Source: Niastella caeni (GTDB lineage Bacteria; Bacteroidota; Bacteroidia; Chitinophagales; Chitinophagaceae). From it: a stretch of 64,000 nt of DNA. Below the pieces are notes generated by a model that saw only the letters and a program-made list of their open reading frames with translations, was not told the DNA's origin and ran no database searches. The position numbers and the translations under genes are program-made. Location: NCBI RefSeq assembly GCF_004834005.1, contig NZ_STFF01000007.1:1-64000 (forward strand). The letters run 5' to 3'. Shown here one piece after another: positions 17,888 through 27,035 of this stretch; within the stretch, counting starts at the first letter, position 1; every line of letters starts with the position of its first letter.

Positions 17888-18379
17888 TTATTTAAAAGCT
17901 ATTTCTTTTATCACATCAGTACTAACTTTCCCAGTAAGCACTTGTTTTAACCGTTTGTCATTACTATAAATAGCTATATATGGTACTCGTTGTACTTTGA
18001 AGTAATTTCCGAAATCAAGATTATAGTCACATCCTAATGTTATATTTCGGTATTTTTTCAGTTTATAACGGTCATAATAAATTTTAATTTGCTCTAAAGG
18101 AAAGTGTGTAATGATGTAAAATTGAATATTTGCGAGTGATTTTATGTTTGTAACAATTTCTTCAGTTTCTGCACGGCAAATTGGACACTCTGGTGAAAAA
18201 TAAAATATTACTATTGGCATTCCTTTCGGTATGTTGTTTGTGTTAAAATGAGCACCACTATCTAACAACAAAAGGTTAAATGAAGGCATAAGTTTTCCTT
18301 CCAATTTTGTTTTTTCACGTTTCTTGCTAAGGCAACTGGATAGACAGACTAAAATTATTAGAAGTGCTGTGTGTTTCAT
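17888..18379 (-). CDS. Redoxin-type thioredoxin-fold lipoprotein
   Basis: About 163 residues. A lipoprotein signal with lipobox CLSSC (cysteine 16) leads into an AhpC/TSA-like thioredoxin domain with the active-site motif FSPECPICRAETEE, cysteines 65 and 68, and a cis-proline-like VPYIAIY near the end. Lipid anchoring puts it at the periplasmic face of a membrane. With the MauE-like protein at 21051-21539 it forms a MauD/MauE-like pair, a combination that makes disulfides in exported proteins in the methylamine dehydrogenase system. The start at 18379 begins the signal peptide; the frame is open to 18415. Confidence 0.8.
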   Translation of the reverse strand: MKHTALLIILVCLSSCLSKKREKTKLEGKLMPSFNLLLLDSGAHFNTNNIPKGMPIVIFYFSPECPICRAETEEIVTNIKSLANIQFYIITHFPLEQIKIYYDRYKLKKYRNITLGCDYNLDFGNYFKVQRVPYIAIYSNDKRLKQVLTGKVSTDVIKEIAFK

Positions 18380-18498
18380 GCATGATCGTTTTAATAAAGA
18401 TTCAGCATTCGACATTTCTTTCTATTAATGACAACTCTATATTGTGATGCCAATTTTTCACTTCCACTATTTTTTTATGCAGTGTTATCGCACCTATT

Positions 18499-20061
18499 CT
18501 ACACAAAGGATTTTGTTAACATTTCGGAATCGTTATTTTTCTCTTCAGGTTGTATGCTTTTGACGTCAGACTTTGCAATTCCCATCCTTACCAAACAATC
18601 CACCAATAGTAAGGCAAATGTAGAGATCAACATTATTGGAAAGGCTAAGAATCTTAATGCTGCAGAGGATGCAAAGATGGTAAACCCTAAATTTATTAAC
18701 CATACTGCACTAATTAAGATTATTCCTTTGCTGAATTGTATATTGCTTTGTAAACCATTCATTATTATAAAACCCAGCAAACTACACAAAAACATAACAT
18801 TCATTACACCACTGAGAATAGAATAATAGTCAAGTATAGTCACCTTCATATTCTTCATGCGAGTGGTTACTTTATGACTTTTGTATCCAAACCAGGCTTT
18901 TGCAATGGGTGCTACATAATCTCTGCCAGAATTGTAAGCTTGAAAAAATTCTATAGGTGGTGCATAGTATTTATTAGCATTAGGCCACAGGAAATACCTG
19001 GCAAATTGCAACGGGTAATGCTTAATTAACCAAATGCCATAATCGGCATACAAAGGCCCCATACTGGCCCATCTTTTCATTTCATCAGCAGTGGAATCAT
19101 TTTTAAACTGTATGTTCATATATTTATATAAAGGCAGCCCTGGCGACCACATATATACAGTGTTGGCTTGCAGCGCTTCGTGGGGATACTTATTCACATC
19201 ACGGGTACTGTCGAAATAGGTACAAACCATTTTATCTAATACTTTAAATCTTGCTGGCACAGGCTTACGTTTGCCGCTTTCTACATATCGGTAAGCATAC
19301 ATAGCGTTATTGGTTAGTTGCCAGCCGCTGAAGGGGGAGTATTGCCAATAGCCGGTAAGTTTTTTGTATTTGTAGCTGGTATAACATACAAATAATCCAC
19401 AGAACAACACAATTGAAGTTAAACTCACAATTTTTTTACGTAGCGAAAATGGAGAAAGCCATAATGTTAGCGCTGTGATAAAAGGATAGATTAGCGCATT
19501 ATAACGAACAGTAAAAGCAACAATTAAAATCAATACATGCCATAAAATAAGACGCGTGGATGGTCTGTGAATGATCCACAGTAATAAAGTAACCCATATA
19601 AGACTAAGAGCTAAAAATAAACCATCGCTGGATATATGATTAGCCAGGTGCAAGAACAAAGGATTTACCACCATAAAACACACCAGAATGATCTGTAAGG
19701 TTTTCCCTGGGTTATAGAAATAAAACAGGGTGAACAAAAAGAATAAGGCGCTGCTTTGGATTAGTAAATATTGAAAAGCCACCAATGCAGTGTCAGAGCT
19801 AGTAAAAACACTGAAAAGGCGAAGAAATCTGGGATAACCAACTGGGTATGTATAGATATCTAAATTATAATATGCAATCTTTAAATAATCGAAAGAGTCA
19901 TCATGGATAAAACTAGCATATGGGTATAGATACTTAAACACTGCAAACTGGATTATGATAGCGCCTGCTGCCAGCAATAGAATGATTTGGTTACGGCGGT
20001 TGTTGAACAGAAATTCTTTAAATGAATATTGTGTGCCTAATAAAGTGTTATTGTCAGTCAT
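18499..20061 (-). CDS. Polytopic membrane protein, probable GT-C-type glycosyltransferase
   Basis: A 520-residue integral membrane protein with about eleven hydrophobic segments and one large extracytoplasmic loop (about 230-380, rich in W, Y and K). The first loop contains FIHDDSFDYLK, the kind of acidic motif found in GT-C enzymes that transfer sugars from polyprenyl-phosphate donors. The C-terminus is hydrophobic then charged. It sits 68 bases downstream of a polyprenol-phosphate-type GT2 gene, the usual donor-synthase/transferase pairing. The acceptor is not known. The assignment rests on topology and the acidic loop. Confidence 0.65.
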   Translation of the reverse strand: MTDNNTLLGTQYSFKEFLFNNRRNQIILLLAAGAIIIQFAVFKYLYPYASFIHDDSFDYLKIAYYNLDIYTYPVGYPRFLRLFSVFTSSDTALVAFQYLLIQSSALFFLFTLFYFYNPGKTLQIILVCFMVVNPLFLHLANHISSDGLFLALSLIWVTLLLWIIHRPSTRLILWHVLILIVAFTVRYNALIYPFITALTLWLSPFSLRKKIVSLTSIVLFCGLFVCYTSYKYKKLTGYWQYSPFSGWQLTNNAMYAYRYVESGKRKPVPARFKVLDKMVCTYFDSTRDVNKYPHEALQANTVYMWSPGLPLYKYMNIQFKNDSTADEMKRWASMGPLYADYGIWLIKHYPLQFARYFLWPNANKYYAPPIEFFQAYNSGRDYVAPIAKAWFGYKSHKVTTRMKNMKVTILDYYSILSGVMNVMFLCSLLGFIIMNGLQSNIQFSKGIILISAVWLINLGFTIFASSAALRFLAFPIMLISTFALLLVDCLVRMGIAKSDVKSIQPEEKNNDSEMLTKSFV

Positions 20062-20129
20062 AGAAATGCATTGCTTTTATCTTAAAGTTGTATCGGAGTA
20101 TTTTATTTCCTTGCCGAGGAAAAGGTATG

Positions 20130-21023
20130 TCACACCGCTCTCTCGCGGCAGTTAGGTGTGGTACATCGGATTATTACTTGGTTATTAATCAATGAATACT
20201 TCACCACACACCAAACCGCCCTACACCCATCTTTCCACCCAATCTTCTTCCCCTCCGCAAATGTTCTCCCATAATAACTAATGCCCACCTCATAGATCCT
20301 TATCCCTGGTACCATCGCAATCTTTGCCGTCACTTCAGGCTCGAATCCAAAACGTTTTTCCTTCAAGCAAATCCTTTGAATAATATCCGTCCTGAACATC
20401 TTATAGCCCGTCTCCATATCTGTAAGGTTAAGGTTGGTAAACAGGTTGCTTAAGAACGTAAGGAACCGGTTGCCGATGCTATGCCAGAAGAACAGGATGC
20501 GGTGTGGATTGCCGCCCATAAAACGTGAGCCATAAACCACATCTGCCGAGCCAAGTACAATGGGTTTCAAGAGTGTATTGTACTCGCCCGGATCGTATTC
20601 AAGATCGGCATCCTGTACCAACAGGTATTCGCCGGTTGCCTGGGCAATACCTGTGTGGATAGCCGCACCCTTTCCCTGGTTTACATCGTGCCTGATATAT
20701 TTGAAATAGTTGATCGAAATGGTAGCTGCATTTGCGATATAATTTTGTATCACAGTTCCTGTGTTGTCTGTAGAACAATCGTTTACAATGATCACTTCCT
20801 TTTCAATATTCCTGATGAGCTTTACCTGATTGATGCGGTCAAGTATCAATGCTATTGTTTTTTCTTCGTTATAAGCCGGTATAATAATGGATAGCCGGTG
20901 AATGCCTACTGCTGCCGGACTTCCATTTTGTATGACCATGCCTGTCAACACATTTTCCTGCGAAGCAGTGTCACCCTGGCTTTGTGACATTAAGTTGTTG
21001 TTTTGATCTATCATGCTTGACAT
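20130..21023 (-). CDS. GT2 glycosyltransferase, dolichyl-phosphate mannose synthase-like
   Basis: A 297-residue cytoplasmic GT2 enzyme. After a polar 40-residue head, the GT-A fold starts with LSIIIPAYNEEKTIALIL. The nucleotide-binding VNDCSTDNTG, the DxD motif in LLVQDADLEYDPGEY and the acceptor-side YGSRFMGG and ETGYKMFR blocks all follow. Enzymes of this type load a sugar onto polyprenyl phosphate. The last 15 residues (after VVKYSLIN) look extraneous and may reflect a shifted stop. It is co-directional with the GT-C-like gene and starts 27 bases after the MauE-like gene. Confidence 0.88.
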   Translation of the reverse strand: MSSMIDQNNNLMSQSQGDTASQENVLTGMVIQNGSPAAVGIHRLSIIIPAYNEEKTIALILDRINQVKLIRNIEKEVIIVNDCSTDNTGTVIQNYIANAATISINYFKYIRHDVNQGKGAAIHTGIAQATGEYLLVQDADLEYDPGEYNTLLKPIVLGSADVVYGSRFMGGNPHRILFFWHSIGNRFLTFLSNLFTNLNLTDMETGYKMFRTDIIQRICLKEKRFGFEPEVTAKIAMVPGIRIYEVGISYYGRTFAEGKKIGWKDGCRAVWCVVKYSLINNQVIIRCTTPNCRERAV

Positions 21024-21050
21024 AATCTATCTTTTATCAATTAGGGGAAT

Positions 21051-21539
21051 TCAGATCTTATTCATCGACCGGCGTATTTGTCTTTCCAATAGTACTCCGG
21101 TGAAAGCAAGTAGTATAAACAGGCTATTAAATATCAGATGCCCCTGCCAGGATAGCAATGAAATAACCCCTCCACAACTACAGGGCAGTTCTTTATTGAA
21201 TGTCATGATAGCGCCAATATATACAGTGAATGCAATCATCAGGGCAAGTGAAGCGTATAATCCCTTCAATCGCCAACGGGGAATTATTAATAATGCCGAT
21301 ACCAGAAATTCAGTTAGTGGCAACGACCAGGCTATAAAAGGCGCTATGGGTTTTAAAAGGGGTGATTCGGCTATCTGTTCTTTAAAAACAGCATACTCCA
21401 TCAGTTTGCTTATTCCTGTGTATAAGAAAAGTATGATAAACAGAAGCGCGATAATTTCTACGATTGTAGATCTTGATAGCCAGGTGAACGAGATAATTCT
21501 CGTTACGGTGTTCCGATTTTGAATGGTTCTACCTTCCAT
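21051..21539 (-). CDS. MauE/DoxX-family redox-associated membrane protein
   Basis: About 162 residues with four membrane helices, matching the MauE branch of the DoxX family. Signature features are FLYTGISKLMEY in the first helix, APFIAWSLPLTEF at the second, and ELPCSCGGVISLLSW before the last helix, whose CxC pair could take part in electron transfer. MauE acts with a thioredoxin-like MauD in disulfide maturation. The redoxin lipoprotein in this cluster would be the partner. The frame is open to 21590, but that extension is made of an intergenic simple repeat (TTTAATGGTT type), so I place the start at 21539. Confidence 0.82.
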   Translation of the reverse strand: MEGRTIQNRNTVTRIISFTWLSRSTIVEIIALLFIILFLYTGISKLMEYAVFKEQIAESPLLKPIAPFIAWSLPLTEFLVSALLIIPRWRLKGLYASLALMIAFTVYIGAIMTFNKELPCSCGGVISLLSWQGHLIFNSLFILLAFTGVLLERQIRRSMNKI

Positions 21540-22050
21540 TGTTGAATGGTTGATAATGTTTAATGGTTTATGATCGACTGCACCCGACAACAGAGCTGGT
21601 GATGGATGTAGCGATCATCCTTTATTCGACAATTTTATATCGATATCGCATCACTGACCCTCGATTTAGTTTATTAAAAAAATTGTCTCACCAGCCTGTG
21701 GGCCGGGTAATACTCCGCCAACCTTTTGCCTATCGGCGGAGTGGTTTTTACAGTCGTTTCAGTTTGGAATATTATTTACAGATCTCTTCCCTTTAGTCAT
21801 TTAATATTTACCGTATTTGCCCCGGCTAAAAAGCTACGGCGTACCGGCTGAAACCTTATCCATAAAATCTTTGTATTGCCTATATCATAAAACAGGTTAC
21901 TAAAGGATCAAGCAATAAATAGTAATCACGGAAAGCACTTTGGATATTTACTTATCTTTCTTCATTCATCCTACACGCAAGGTACACTCATAAAATACGC
22001 CGTTCTGGTCAAAGTATACGCCATTCCGGTTTTTCGTGTACATGGTTGGT
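21540..22050. other. Intergenic region with TCCGCC/GGCGGA hairpin
   Basis: The main structure is ACTCCGCC (21712-21719) pairing with GGCGGAGT (21735-21742), followed by GGTTTTTA on the plus strand. It looks like a terminator, but no plus-strand gene precedes it. A related half-site (TCCGCCAGTTGGCGGA) lies near 34445. The first 50 bases are an ATGGTT-type simple repeat. No gene is seen. Confidence 0.45.
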
Positions 22051-22488
22051 TTATGTTGTGATGTTTGTTGAATGCATAGAGGAATTCTTTTTACGCCATT
22101 CCAGTGGTGACATGCCTGTTGTCTTTTTAAATTGCTTTTCCAGGCTCTTAACGTCATAGCCAACATGATAAGCTATGCACTTAACAGATTCGTCTGTGCC
22201 TGCCAGCAACTCTTTTGCTTTTGCAATACGAATGCTCACCTGGTATTCATAAATAGGAATTTGATAAACGCATATAAAGCCCTTGCGTAATTTACTTTCA
22301 TTAATGTAGAAACGATTGGCTAACTGTGCCTGTGTGTAGCGGTATTTATAATCTTTCTCTAAAAGATCTTTCACTTTTTGGAGCATTTCAAGATCTGATG
22401 GTGATAGCCTCATGAGAATAAGGTTTTGATAAAGGTTTACCTGTCGCAGAAATTCCTGCGATGGCCAACTACCATTACTAAATACCAT
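22051..22488 (-). CDS. Stand-alone AraC-type DNA-binding protein
   Basis: A 145-residue protein that is essentially one AraC/XylS double helix-turn-helix domain (about residues 45-135). Landmarks are LANRFYINESKLRKGF for the first motif and IAYHVGYDVKSLEKQFKKTTGMSPLEWRKK for the second. No sensor domain is attached, so another protein or the level of expression must provide control. It is alone on its strand, about 280 bases from a second similar gene. No target is suggested by context. Confidence 0.82.
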   Translation of the reverse strand: MVFSNGSWPSQEFLRQVNLYQNLILMRLSPSDLEMLQKVKDLLEKDYKYRYTQAQLANRFYINESKLRKGFICVYQIPIYEYQVSIRIAKAKELLAGTDESVKCIAYHVGYDVKSLEKQFKKTTGMSPLEWRKKNSSMHSTNITT

Positions 22489-22767
22489 GCGAAATATTTT
22501 TATAGGAACGCATTTTGGTCGAGAGGTAATTGTTACATGCTAGTGACTGCTATCCAATAAATGTGGACTTGAAAGATATTTGTCGTAATAAAAAGAGATG
22601 GCTACAAATTATGGTAAATGGTTCTTTTGATATTTCCGGGGACAAATTACCGTGGCAACCATTCCATGTGCAAGTTAAAACGAACCAGGCCGCAATGCAA
22701 ATGCATCTTATATGAGTTTAGTCCTTTTTTATATGACTTTAGGGCAAAGAATAAAGGTGATGACTAT

Positions 22768-23124
22768 TTAACTGGTTCCATATTTTTTTTGCCAGGCCTG
22801 TGGCGACATATTCTTTACCTTTTTGAATGCATTGCTGAAATTGTTTTGATTGCTATATCCGCATAAAGCGGCAATTTCTTTTTTGGTCATTTTTGCCGCT
22901 AAAAGCATTTCACACGCAGCGTCAATTCTTTTCAGTTTCTGGTATTCACTTATTTTTTTCCCATATTGTTGCTTGAAACACTTTTGCAGGTCTTTCCTGT
23001 TTACACGCTGCCTTACAGCATGCTCATTTACGGTTATCCATGCAAGCGGATGCCTGTCAATATATTCCTTTATTTCAACAGTGGCTTTAAGCACGTAAAT
23101 ACTGAAACGCTCTTCGCAGTTCAC
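22768..23124 (-). CDS. Stand-alone AraC-type DNA-binding protein
   Basis: A 118-residue AraC/XylS domain. The first helix-turn-helix is weak (VRQRVNRKDLQKCFKQQYG) and the second is typical (KKEIAALCGYSNQNNFSNAFKKVKNMSPQAW). Like its neighbour at 22051 it has no ligand domain. The two share only general family similarity, so they need not be a recent duplication. It stands divergently upstream of the succinate dehydrogenase operon across a 512-base gap. Confidence 0.82.
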   Translation of the reverse strand: MNCEERFSIYVLKATVEIKEYIDRHPLAWITVNEHAVRQRVNRKDLQKCFKQQYGKKISEYQKLKRIDAACEMLLAAKMTKKEIAALCGYSNQNNFSNAFKKVKNMSPQAWQKKYGTS

Positions 23125-23636
23125 GACTATAGTATGTTTAACTTACAAAATCAGGTTCCCGAAGCTTCAAAGGGATAGAACTATGTTGTATAGATAGTAA
23201 GTAAAGGTTGTTGTAAAATAGCGGTTATCTTATTTATCGCCTATAGATAATTGGTGCCCATCAGATGAAATAAATTTACCTATTGCAAAGGAATCCATTA
23301 AATTTTATAAATATTCCTATGTAAATGAATGTTAGCAAATCATCTGCATCGTTATAACGAAGGTATCTCTACGAAAAAGGGCCTTTAAGTCATATTTTGT
23401 TTACGAAAACGGGAATGCAGATATATAAGATTGAGTAAATGCCGCGCTTTTAGAACTGCCCAGGTCTCTGTTCTTTACCCCCTGCGAAACGAAAAATACT
23501 GTTCCTGCTTAGCGGCTGATATTTTTATCCTTACATATACCTTTTTTTAACTAACTTAGATGAGGATCTTTATCCTTCCTACTCATTGACAAACTTCCTG
23601 ATCAAGATTCTATCCTTAATAACGTAAGCTGTTTTT
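23125..23636. other. Divergent intergenic region between AraC gene and succinate dehydrogenase operon
   Basis: AT-rich DNA that must hold the promoters of both directions. I see no convincing gene, long repeat or full TTTG / TAnnTTTG promoter pair. Confidence 0.4.
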
Positions 23637-24449
23637 ATGGCTGAAATACGTTTAACTGATATACGACGGGGTTTGGGTCATACCAACCGGAAGGATGCAT
23701 GGTGGGCGCGTCCACTGCTCATCTTTATTTGTCTCACCATTTTCCTCATTTACGTAACCTGGGCTGCATTCCAGGGCAACCATTACACATTTGGCCCTTA
23801 TCTTTCGCCGCTTTATTCGCCCGAACTTTTCGGTGATTCAACGCATAGTTGGTTTGGTGCAAAACCCGGCTGGTGGCCCGGGCAATTACACTGGTCGCCT
23901 GCATTGTTGGTATTATGGGCGCCAGGAATATTTCGTTTAACCTGTTATTATTATCGGGGCGCGTATTATAAATCATTTTGGGCAGATCCGCCTGCCTGTA
24001 CAGTTACGGAACCGCGTAAAAAGTATCTGGGTGAAAATTCGTTTCCGTTGATCATTCAAAATATACATCGTTACTTTCTTTATCTCGCCTTATTCTTTTT
24101 GCTTTTTCTTTCCTATGATGTTTGGAAGGCGCTGTGGTTTATGCCGCCTGGGGCAACTGATACTGATGAAAGATCATTTGGCATTGGTATTGGCACATTG
24201 GTGCTGGCCATCAATGTGGTTTTACTGGGTGGTTATACATTGGGGTGTCATTCTTTGCGTCACCTGGTGGGTGGGTTTATGGACCGTCTTTCCGGGGCTC
24301 CCATCCGTGGCAGGGCATACCAGTGCGTAAGCTGTTTAAACAGGCGACATATGTTGTGGGCATGGATGAGCTTATTCTGGGTTATGTTTTCAGATATCTA
24401 TATCCGCTTGTGCTCTATGGGTGTGTGGAATGATTTTAGAATTTTATAG
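23637..24449 (+). CDS. sdhC: Succinate dehydrogenase membrane anchor subunit
   Basis: A 270-residue membrane protein with five or so hydrophobic helices, encoded 14 bases before the flavoprotein gene. It has histidines placed inside or beside helices (IQNIHRYFLYLALF, CHSLRHLVGGFMD), candidates for haem b ligation. Its length and extra periplasmic-looking loop (FGDSTHSWFGAKPGWW) fit the larger anchor found in a Bacteroidota/Acidobacteria-type complex rather than the small SdhC/SdhD pair. Function is inferred mainly from operon position. Confidence 0.78.
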   Translation: MAEIRLTDIRRGLGHTNRKDAWWARPLLIFICLTIFLIYVTWAAFQGNHYTFGPYLSPLYSPELFGDSTHSWFGAKPGWWPGQLHWSPALLVLWAPGIFRLTCYYYRGAYYKSFWADPPACTVTEPRKKYLGENSFPLIIQNIHRYFLYLALFFLLFLSYDVWKALWFMPPGATDTDERSFGIGIGTLVLAINVVLLGGYTLGCHSLRHLVGGFMDRLSGAPIRGRAYQCVSCLNRRHMLWAWMSLFWVMFSDIYIRLCSMGVWNDFRIL

Positions 24450-24463
24450 CAATATTATTTTTC

Positions 24464-26275
24464 ATGTCATCATTCGATACATACAATTACGATGTACTGG
24501 TTATCGGTGCGGGTGGCGCAGGTTTGCGCGCTGCCATAGAAGCCACTGCCAATGGCGTTTCTGTGGCATTGATCTGCAAATCCTTACTGGGAAAGGCGCA
24601 CACCGTTATGGCAGAGGGTGGCATTGCCGCCGCATTATCAAACGTTGATGAGCGAGATAACTGGCGGGTACATTTTGCTGATACCATGCGCGGCGGTCAA
24701 TATTTGAACGATTGGCGCATGGCGGAACTGCATGCCAAAGAAGCACCTGATCGTGTGCGGGAGTTAGAGGCATGGGGAGCGCTGTTCGACAGAACTAAAG
24801 ATGGCCGCATATTACAGCGGAATTTTGGCGGGCATAAATATCCTCGACTGGCGCATGTTGGCGACCGTACCGGATTGGAAATGATCCGTACGCTACAGGA
24901 CCACGGCATTCACCAGGGCATAGATGTTCATATGGAATGCACCATTATCAATCTGCTGAAAGATGGTGAAAGGGTAGCAGGGGCGTTGGGTTACGAACGG
25001 GAAAAAGGACAGTTTAAATTATTTCGTGCTAAAGCGATCGTAATTGCTACTGGTGGCATTGGCCGCGCCTATAAAATTACCAGTAACAGCTGGGAGTATA
25101 CGGGCGATGGCCATTCCCTGGCATACCATGCTGGTGCAGAACTGATGGATATGGAGTTTGTACAATTTCATCCAACCGGTATGGTGTGGCCGCCCAGTGT
25201 TCGCGGCATCCTTGTAACGGAAGGCGTTCGGGGCGAAGGTGGAATTTTGCTCAACAGGGAGCATAAGCGATTTATGTTCAATGAAATTCCTGAATTATAT
25301 CGTCTGCAGACTGCCGACAACGAAGAAGAAGGCTGGAAATATACACAGGGCGACCGCCTCGCAAAACGGCCACCGGAATTGCTCACGCGCGATCATGTAG
25401 CGCGTTGCATCGTTCGTGAAATTAAAGAAGGAAGAGGCAGCCCGCACAACGGTGTATTTCTTGATATCTCCTGGATCAAAACCAAAATTCCCAATGCCGC
25501 TGAGCACATAAAGAAAAAACTGCCCAGCATGTATCATCAGTTTAAAAAGCTGGCAGATATCGATATCACCAAAGAGGCTATGGAAGTGGGCCCCACTACG
25601 CATTACATGATGGGTGGTATCCGGGTAAATGCCGATACACAAATGTCAACGGTGCCTGGTTTGTTTGCCGCAGGTGAAGCGGCCGCTGGTTTACATGGCG
25701 CCAACCGGTTGGGTGGTAACTCGCTGTCAGACCTGCTTGTCTTCGGTAAACGGGCGGGTGAATTTGCAGCCCGGTTTGCAAAAGAAAACAGCCAGGGTGT
25801 AATTGATGATCGCAAAGTGGAAGCATTCGTGCAGCAGGCATTGGAACCATTTGAGCGAACTGCCGGCGATAATCCTTTCCAGGTGCAATACGACCTGCAG
25901 GATGCAATGCAGGACCTGGTTGGTATTGTTCGCAAGGAAGATGAACTGGTGAAGGCGATGCATGAATTGAAAAAACTGCGGGAACGTTTCAGTAAAGTGC
26001 GGGTGATTGGTAACAGGGAATATAATACCGGCTGGCATACTGCGCTTGACCTGCAACATTTATTAACCGTTTCGGAAGCAATCACCAGGGCGGCCATCGA
26101 ACGAAAAGAAAGCAGGGGAGCGCATTTTCGGGAAGACCACCCGCAAAAAGACGAGCATTCAGGTAACTGTAACCTTATTATTGTGAAAGGAGAAGACGGA
26201 CAGATGCTGGTAAAGCGTATGCCCCTTCGGGATATGCGACCGGACCTTATACAGATCATTGATGAGATGAAATGA
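24464..26275 (+). CDS. sdhA: Succinate dehydrogenase/fumarate reductase flavoprotein subunit
   Basis: A 603-residue flavoprotein that oxidises succinate to fumarate in the citric acid cycle. The FAD-binding motif VLVIGAGGAGLRAAIEA starts at residue 11. Histidine 46 in LGKAHTVMAEGG is placed for covalent FAD attachment. Substrate-site blocks QFHPTGM, RGEGGILLN and TTHYMMGGI are intact, and LHGANRLGGNSLSDLLVFG is the second FAD contact. The C-terminal helical domain holds the conserved REYNTGWHTALDLQ. The order anchor-flavoprotein-iron-sulfur is a normal operon. Confidence 0.96.
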   Translation: MSSFDTYNYDVLVIGAGGAGLRAAIEATANGVSVALICKSLLGKAHTVMAEGGIAAALSNVDERDNWRVHFADTMRGGQYLNDWRMAELHAKEAPDRVRELEAWGALFDRTKDGRILQRNFGGHKYPRLAHVGDRTGLEMIRTLQDHGIHQGIDVHMECTIINLLKDGERVAGALGYEREKGQFKLFRAKAIVIATGGIGRAYKITSNSWEYTGDGHSLAYHAGAELMDMEFVQFHPTGMVWPPSVRGILVTEGVRGEGGILLNREHKRFMFNEIPELYRLQTADNEEEGWKYTQGDRLAKRPPELLTRDHVARCIVREIKEGRGSPHNGVFLDISWIKTKIPNAAEHIKKKLPSMYHQFKKLADIDITKEAMEVGPTTHYMMGGIRVNADTQMSTVPGLFAAGEAAAGLHGANRLGGNSLSDLLVFGKRAGEFAARFAKENSQGVIDDRKVEAFVQQALEPFERTAGDNPFQVQYDLQDAMQDLVGIVRKEDELVKAMHELKKLRERFSKVRVIGNREYNTGWHTALDLQHLLTVSEAITRAAIERKESRGAHFREDHPQKDEHSGNCNLIIVKGEDGQMLVKRMPLRDMRPDLIQIIDEMK

Positions 26276-26282
26276 TATTATA

Positions 26283-27029
26283 ATGAAAGCCGATTTTCAA
26301 ATATGGCGCGGCAATGCTTCGGGTGGAAAATTCGAAACCTATTCCACTGAAATTGCTGAAGGCATGGTGGTGCTCGACGCAGTGCATCAGATCCAGGCAG
26401 CGCATGCCAATGATCTGGCAGTACGCTGGAATTGTAAAGCTGGTAAATGCGGCTCCTGCTCGGCTGAGATCAATGGCATACCCAAACTCATGTGCATGAC
26501 CCGCCTCAGCGAACTTCCGCTCAATAAACCGGTCCTGTTGCAACCTATGAAGGCGTTTCCATTGATCAAAGACCTGGTAACGGATGTTTCCTGGAATTTC
26601 ACTGTAAAGAAAAAAATAAAAAAATTCAAGCCTCGTCCGCCCGATGCACAAGACGGCACCTGGCGCATGTTACAACAGGATATTGACCGGGTGCAGGAAT
26701 TTCGCAAATGCATAGAATGTTTTTTGTGCCAGGATGTGTGTCATGTGCTGCGTGAGCATCAGCTTCATGCTGCATTCATCGGTCCGCGGTTTTTAGTTCA
26801 TGTTGCTGCACTGGAAATGCATCCGCTCGATATAGAGGACCGGGTGGAAGAATTAAAGAAAGCAAATGGGATTGGCTATTGTAATATCACCAAATGCTGC
26901 ACTACCGTTTGCCCTGAAGATATTACAATTACTGACAATGCCATTATTCCGCTGAAGGAACGGGTGGCTGACAGGTTTTATGATCCTTTGAAAAAATTAT
27001 TCAGGATTTTTCGATCAATCAATAAATAA
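26283..27029 (+). CDS. sdhB: Succinate dehydrogenase/fumarate reductase iron-sulfur subunit
   Basis: A 248-residue electron-transfer subunit. The [2Fe-2S] ligands lie in CKAGKCGSCSAEI with a fourth cysteine at PKLMC. The second cluster motif is CIECFLCQDVC, and the third is CNITKCCTTVCPEDI. It passes electrons from the flavoprotein to the membrane anchor. It starts 7 bases after the sdhA stop and is followed 6 bases later by a small TPR-like gene. Confidence 0.95.
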   Translation: MKADFQIWRGNASGGKFETYSTEIAEGMVVLDAVHQIQAAHANDLAVRWNCKAGKCGSCSAEINGIPKLMCMTRLSELPLNKPVLLQPMKAFPLIKDLVTDVSWNFTVKKKIKKFKPRPPDAQDGTWRMLQQDIDRVQEFRKCIECFLCQDVCHVLREHQLHAAFIGPRFLVHVAALEMHPLDIEDRVEELKKANGIGYCNITKCCTTVCPEDITITDNAIIPLKERVADRFYDPLKKLFRIFRSINK

Positions 27030-27035
27030 TAAGCC

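Noticed and set aside
17741..17950. Plus-strand 69-residue frame
   Set aside because: No protein features; it overlaps the end of the redoxin lipoprotein gene. The opposite strand holds better but broken protein-like runs.
20130..21023. Frameshift at the GT2 C-terminus
   Set aside because: The last 15 residues look odd, but no alternative frame continues a recognisable domain, so I left the gene intact.
25603..26259. 218-residue minus-strand frame rich in serine and proline
   Set aside because: It is antisense to sdhA, which is certain; the composition is that of a shadow frame.
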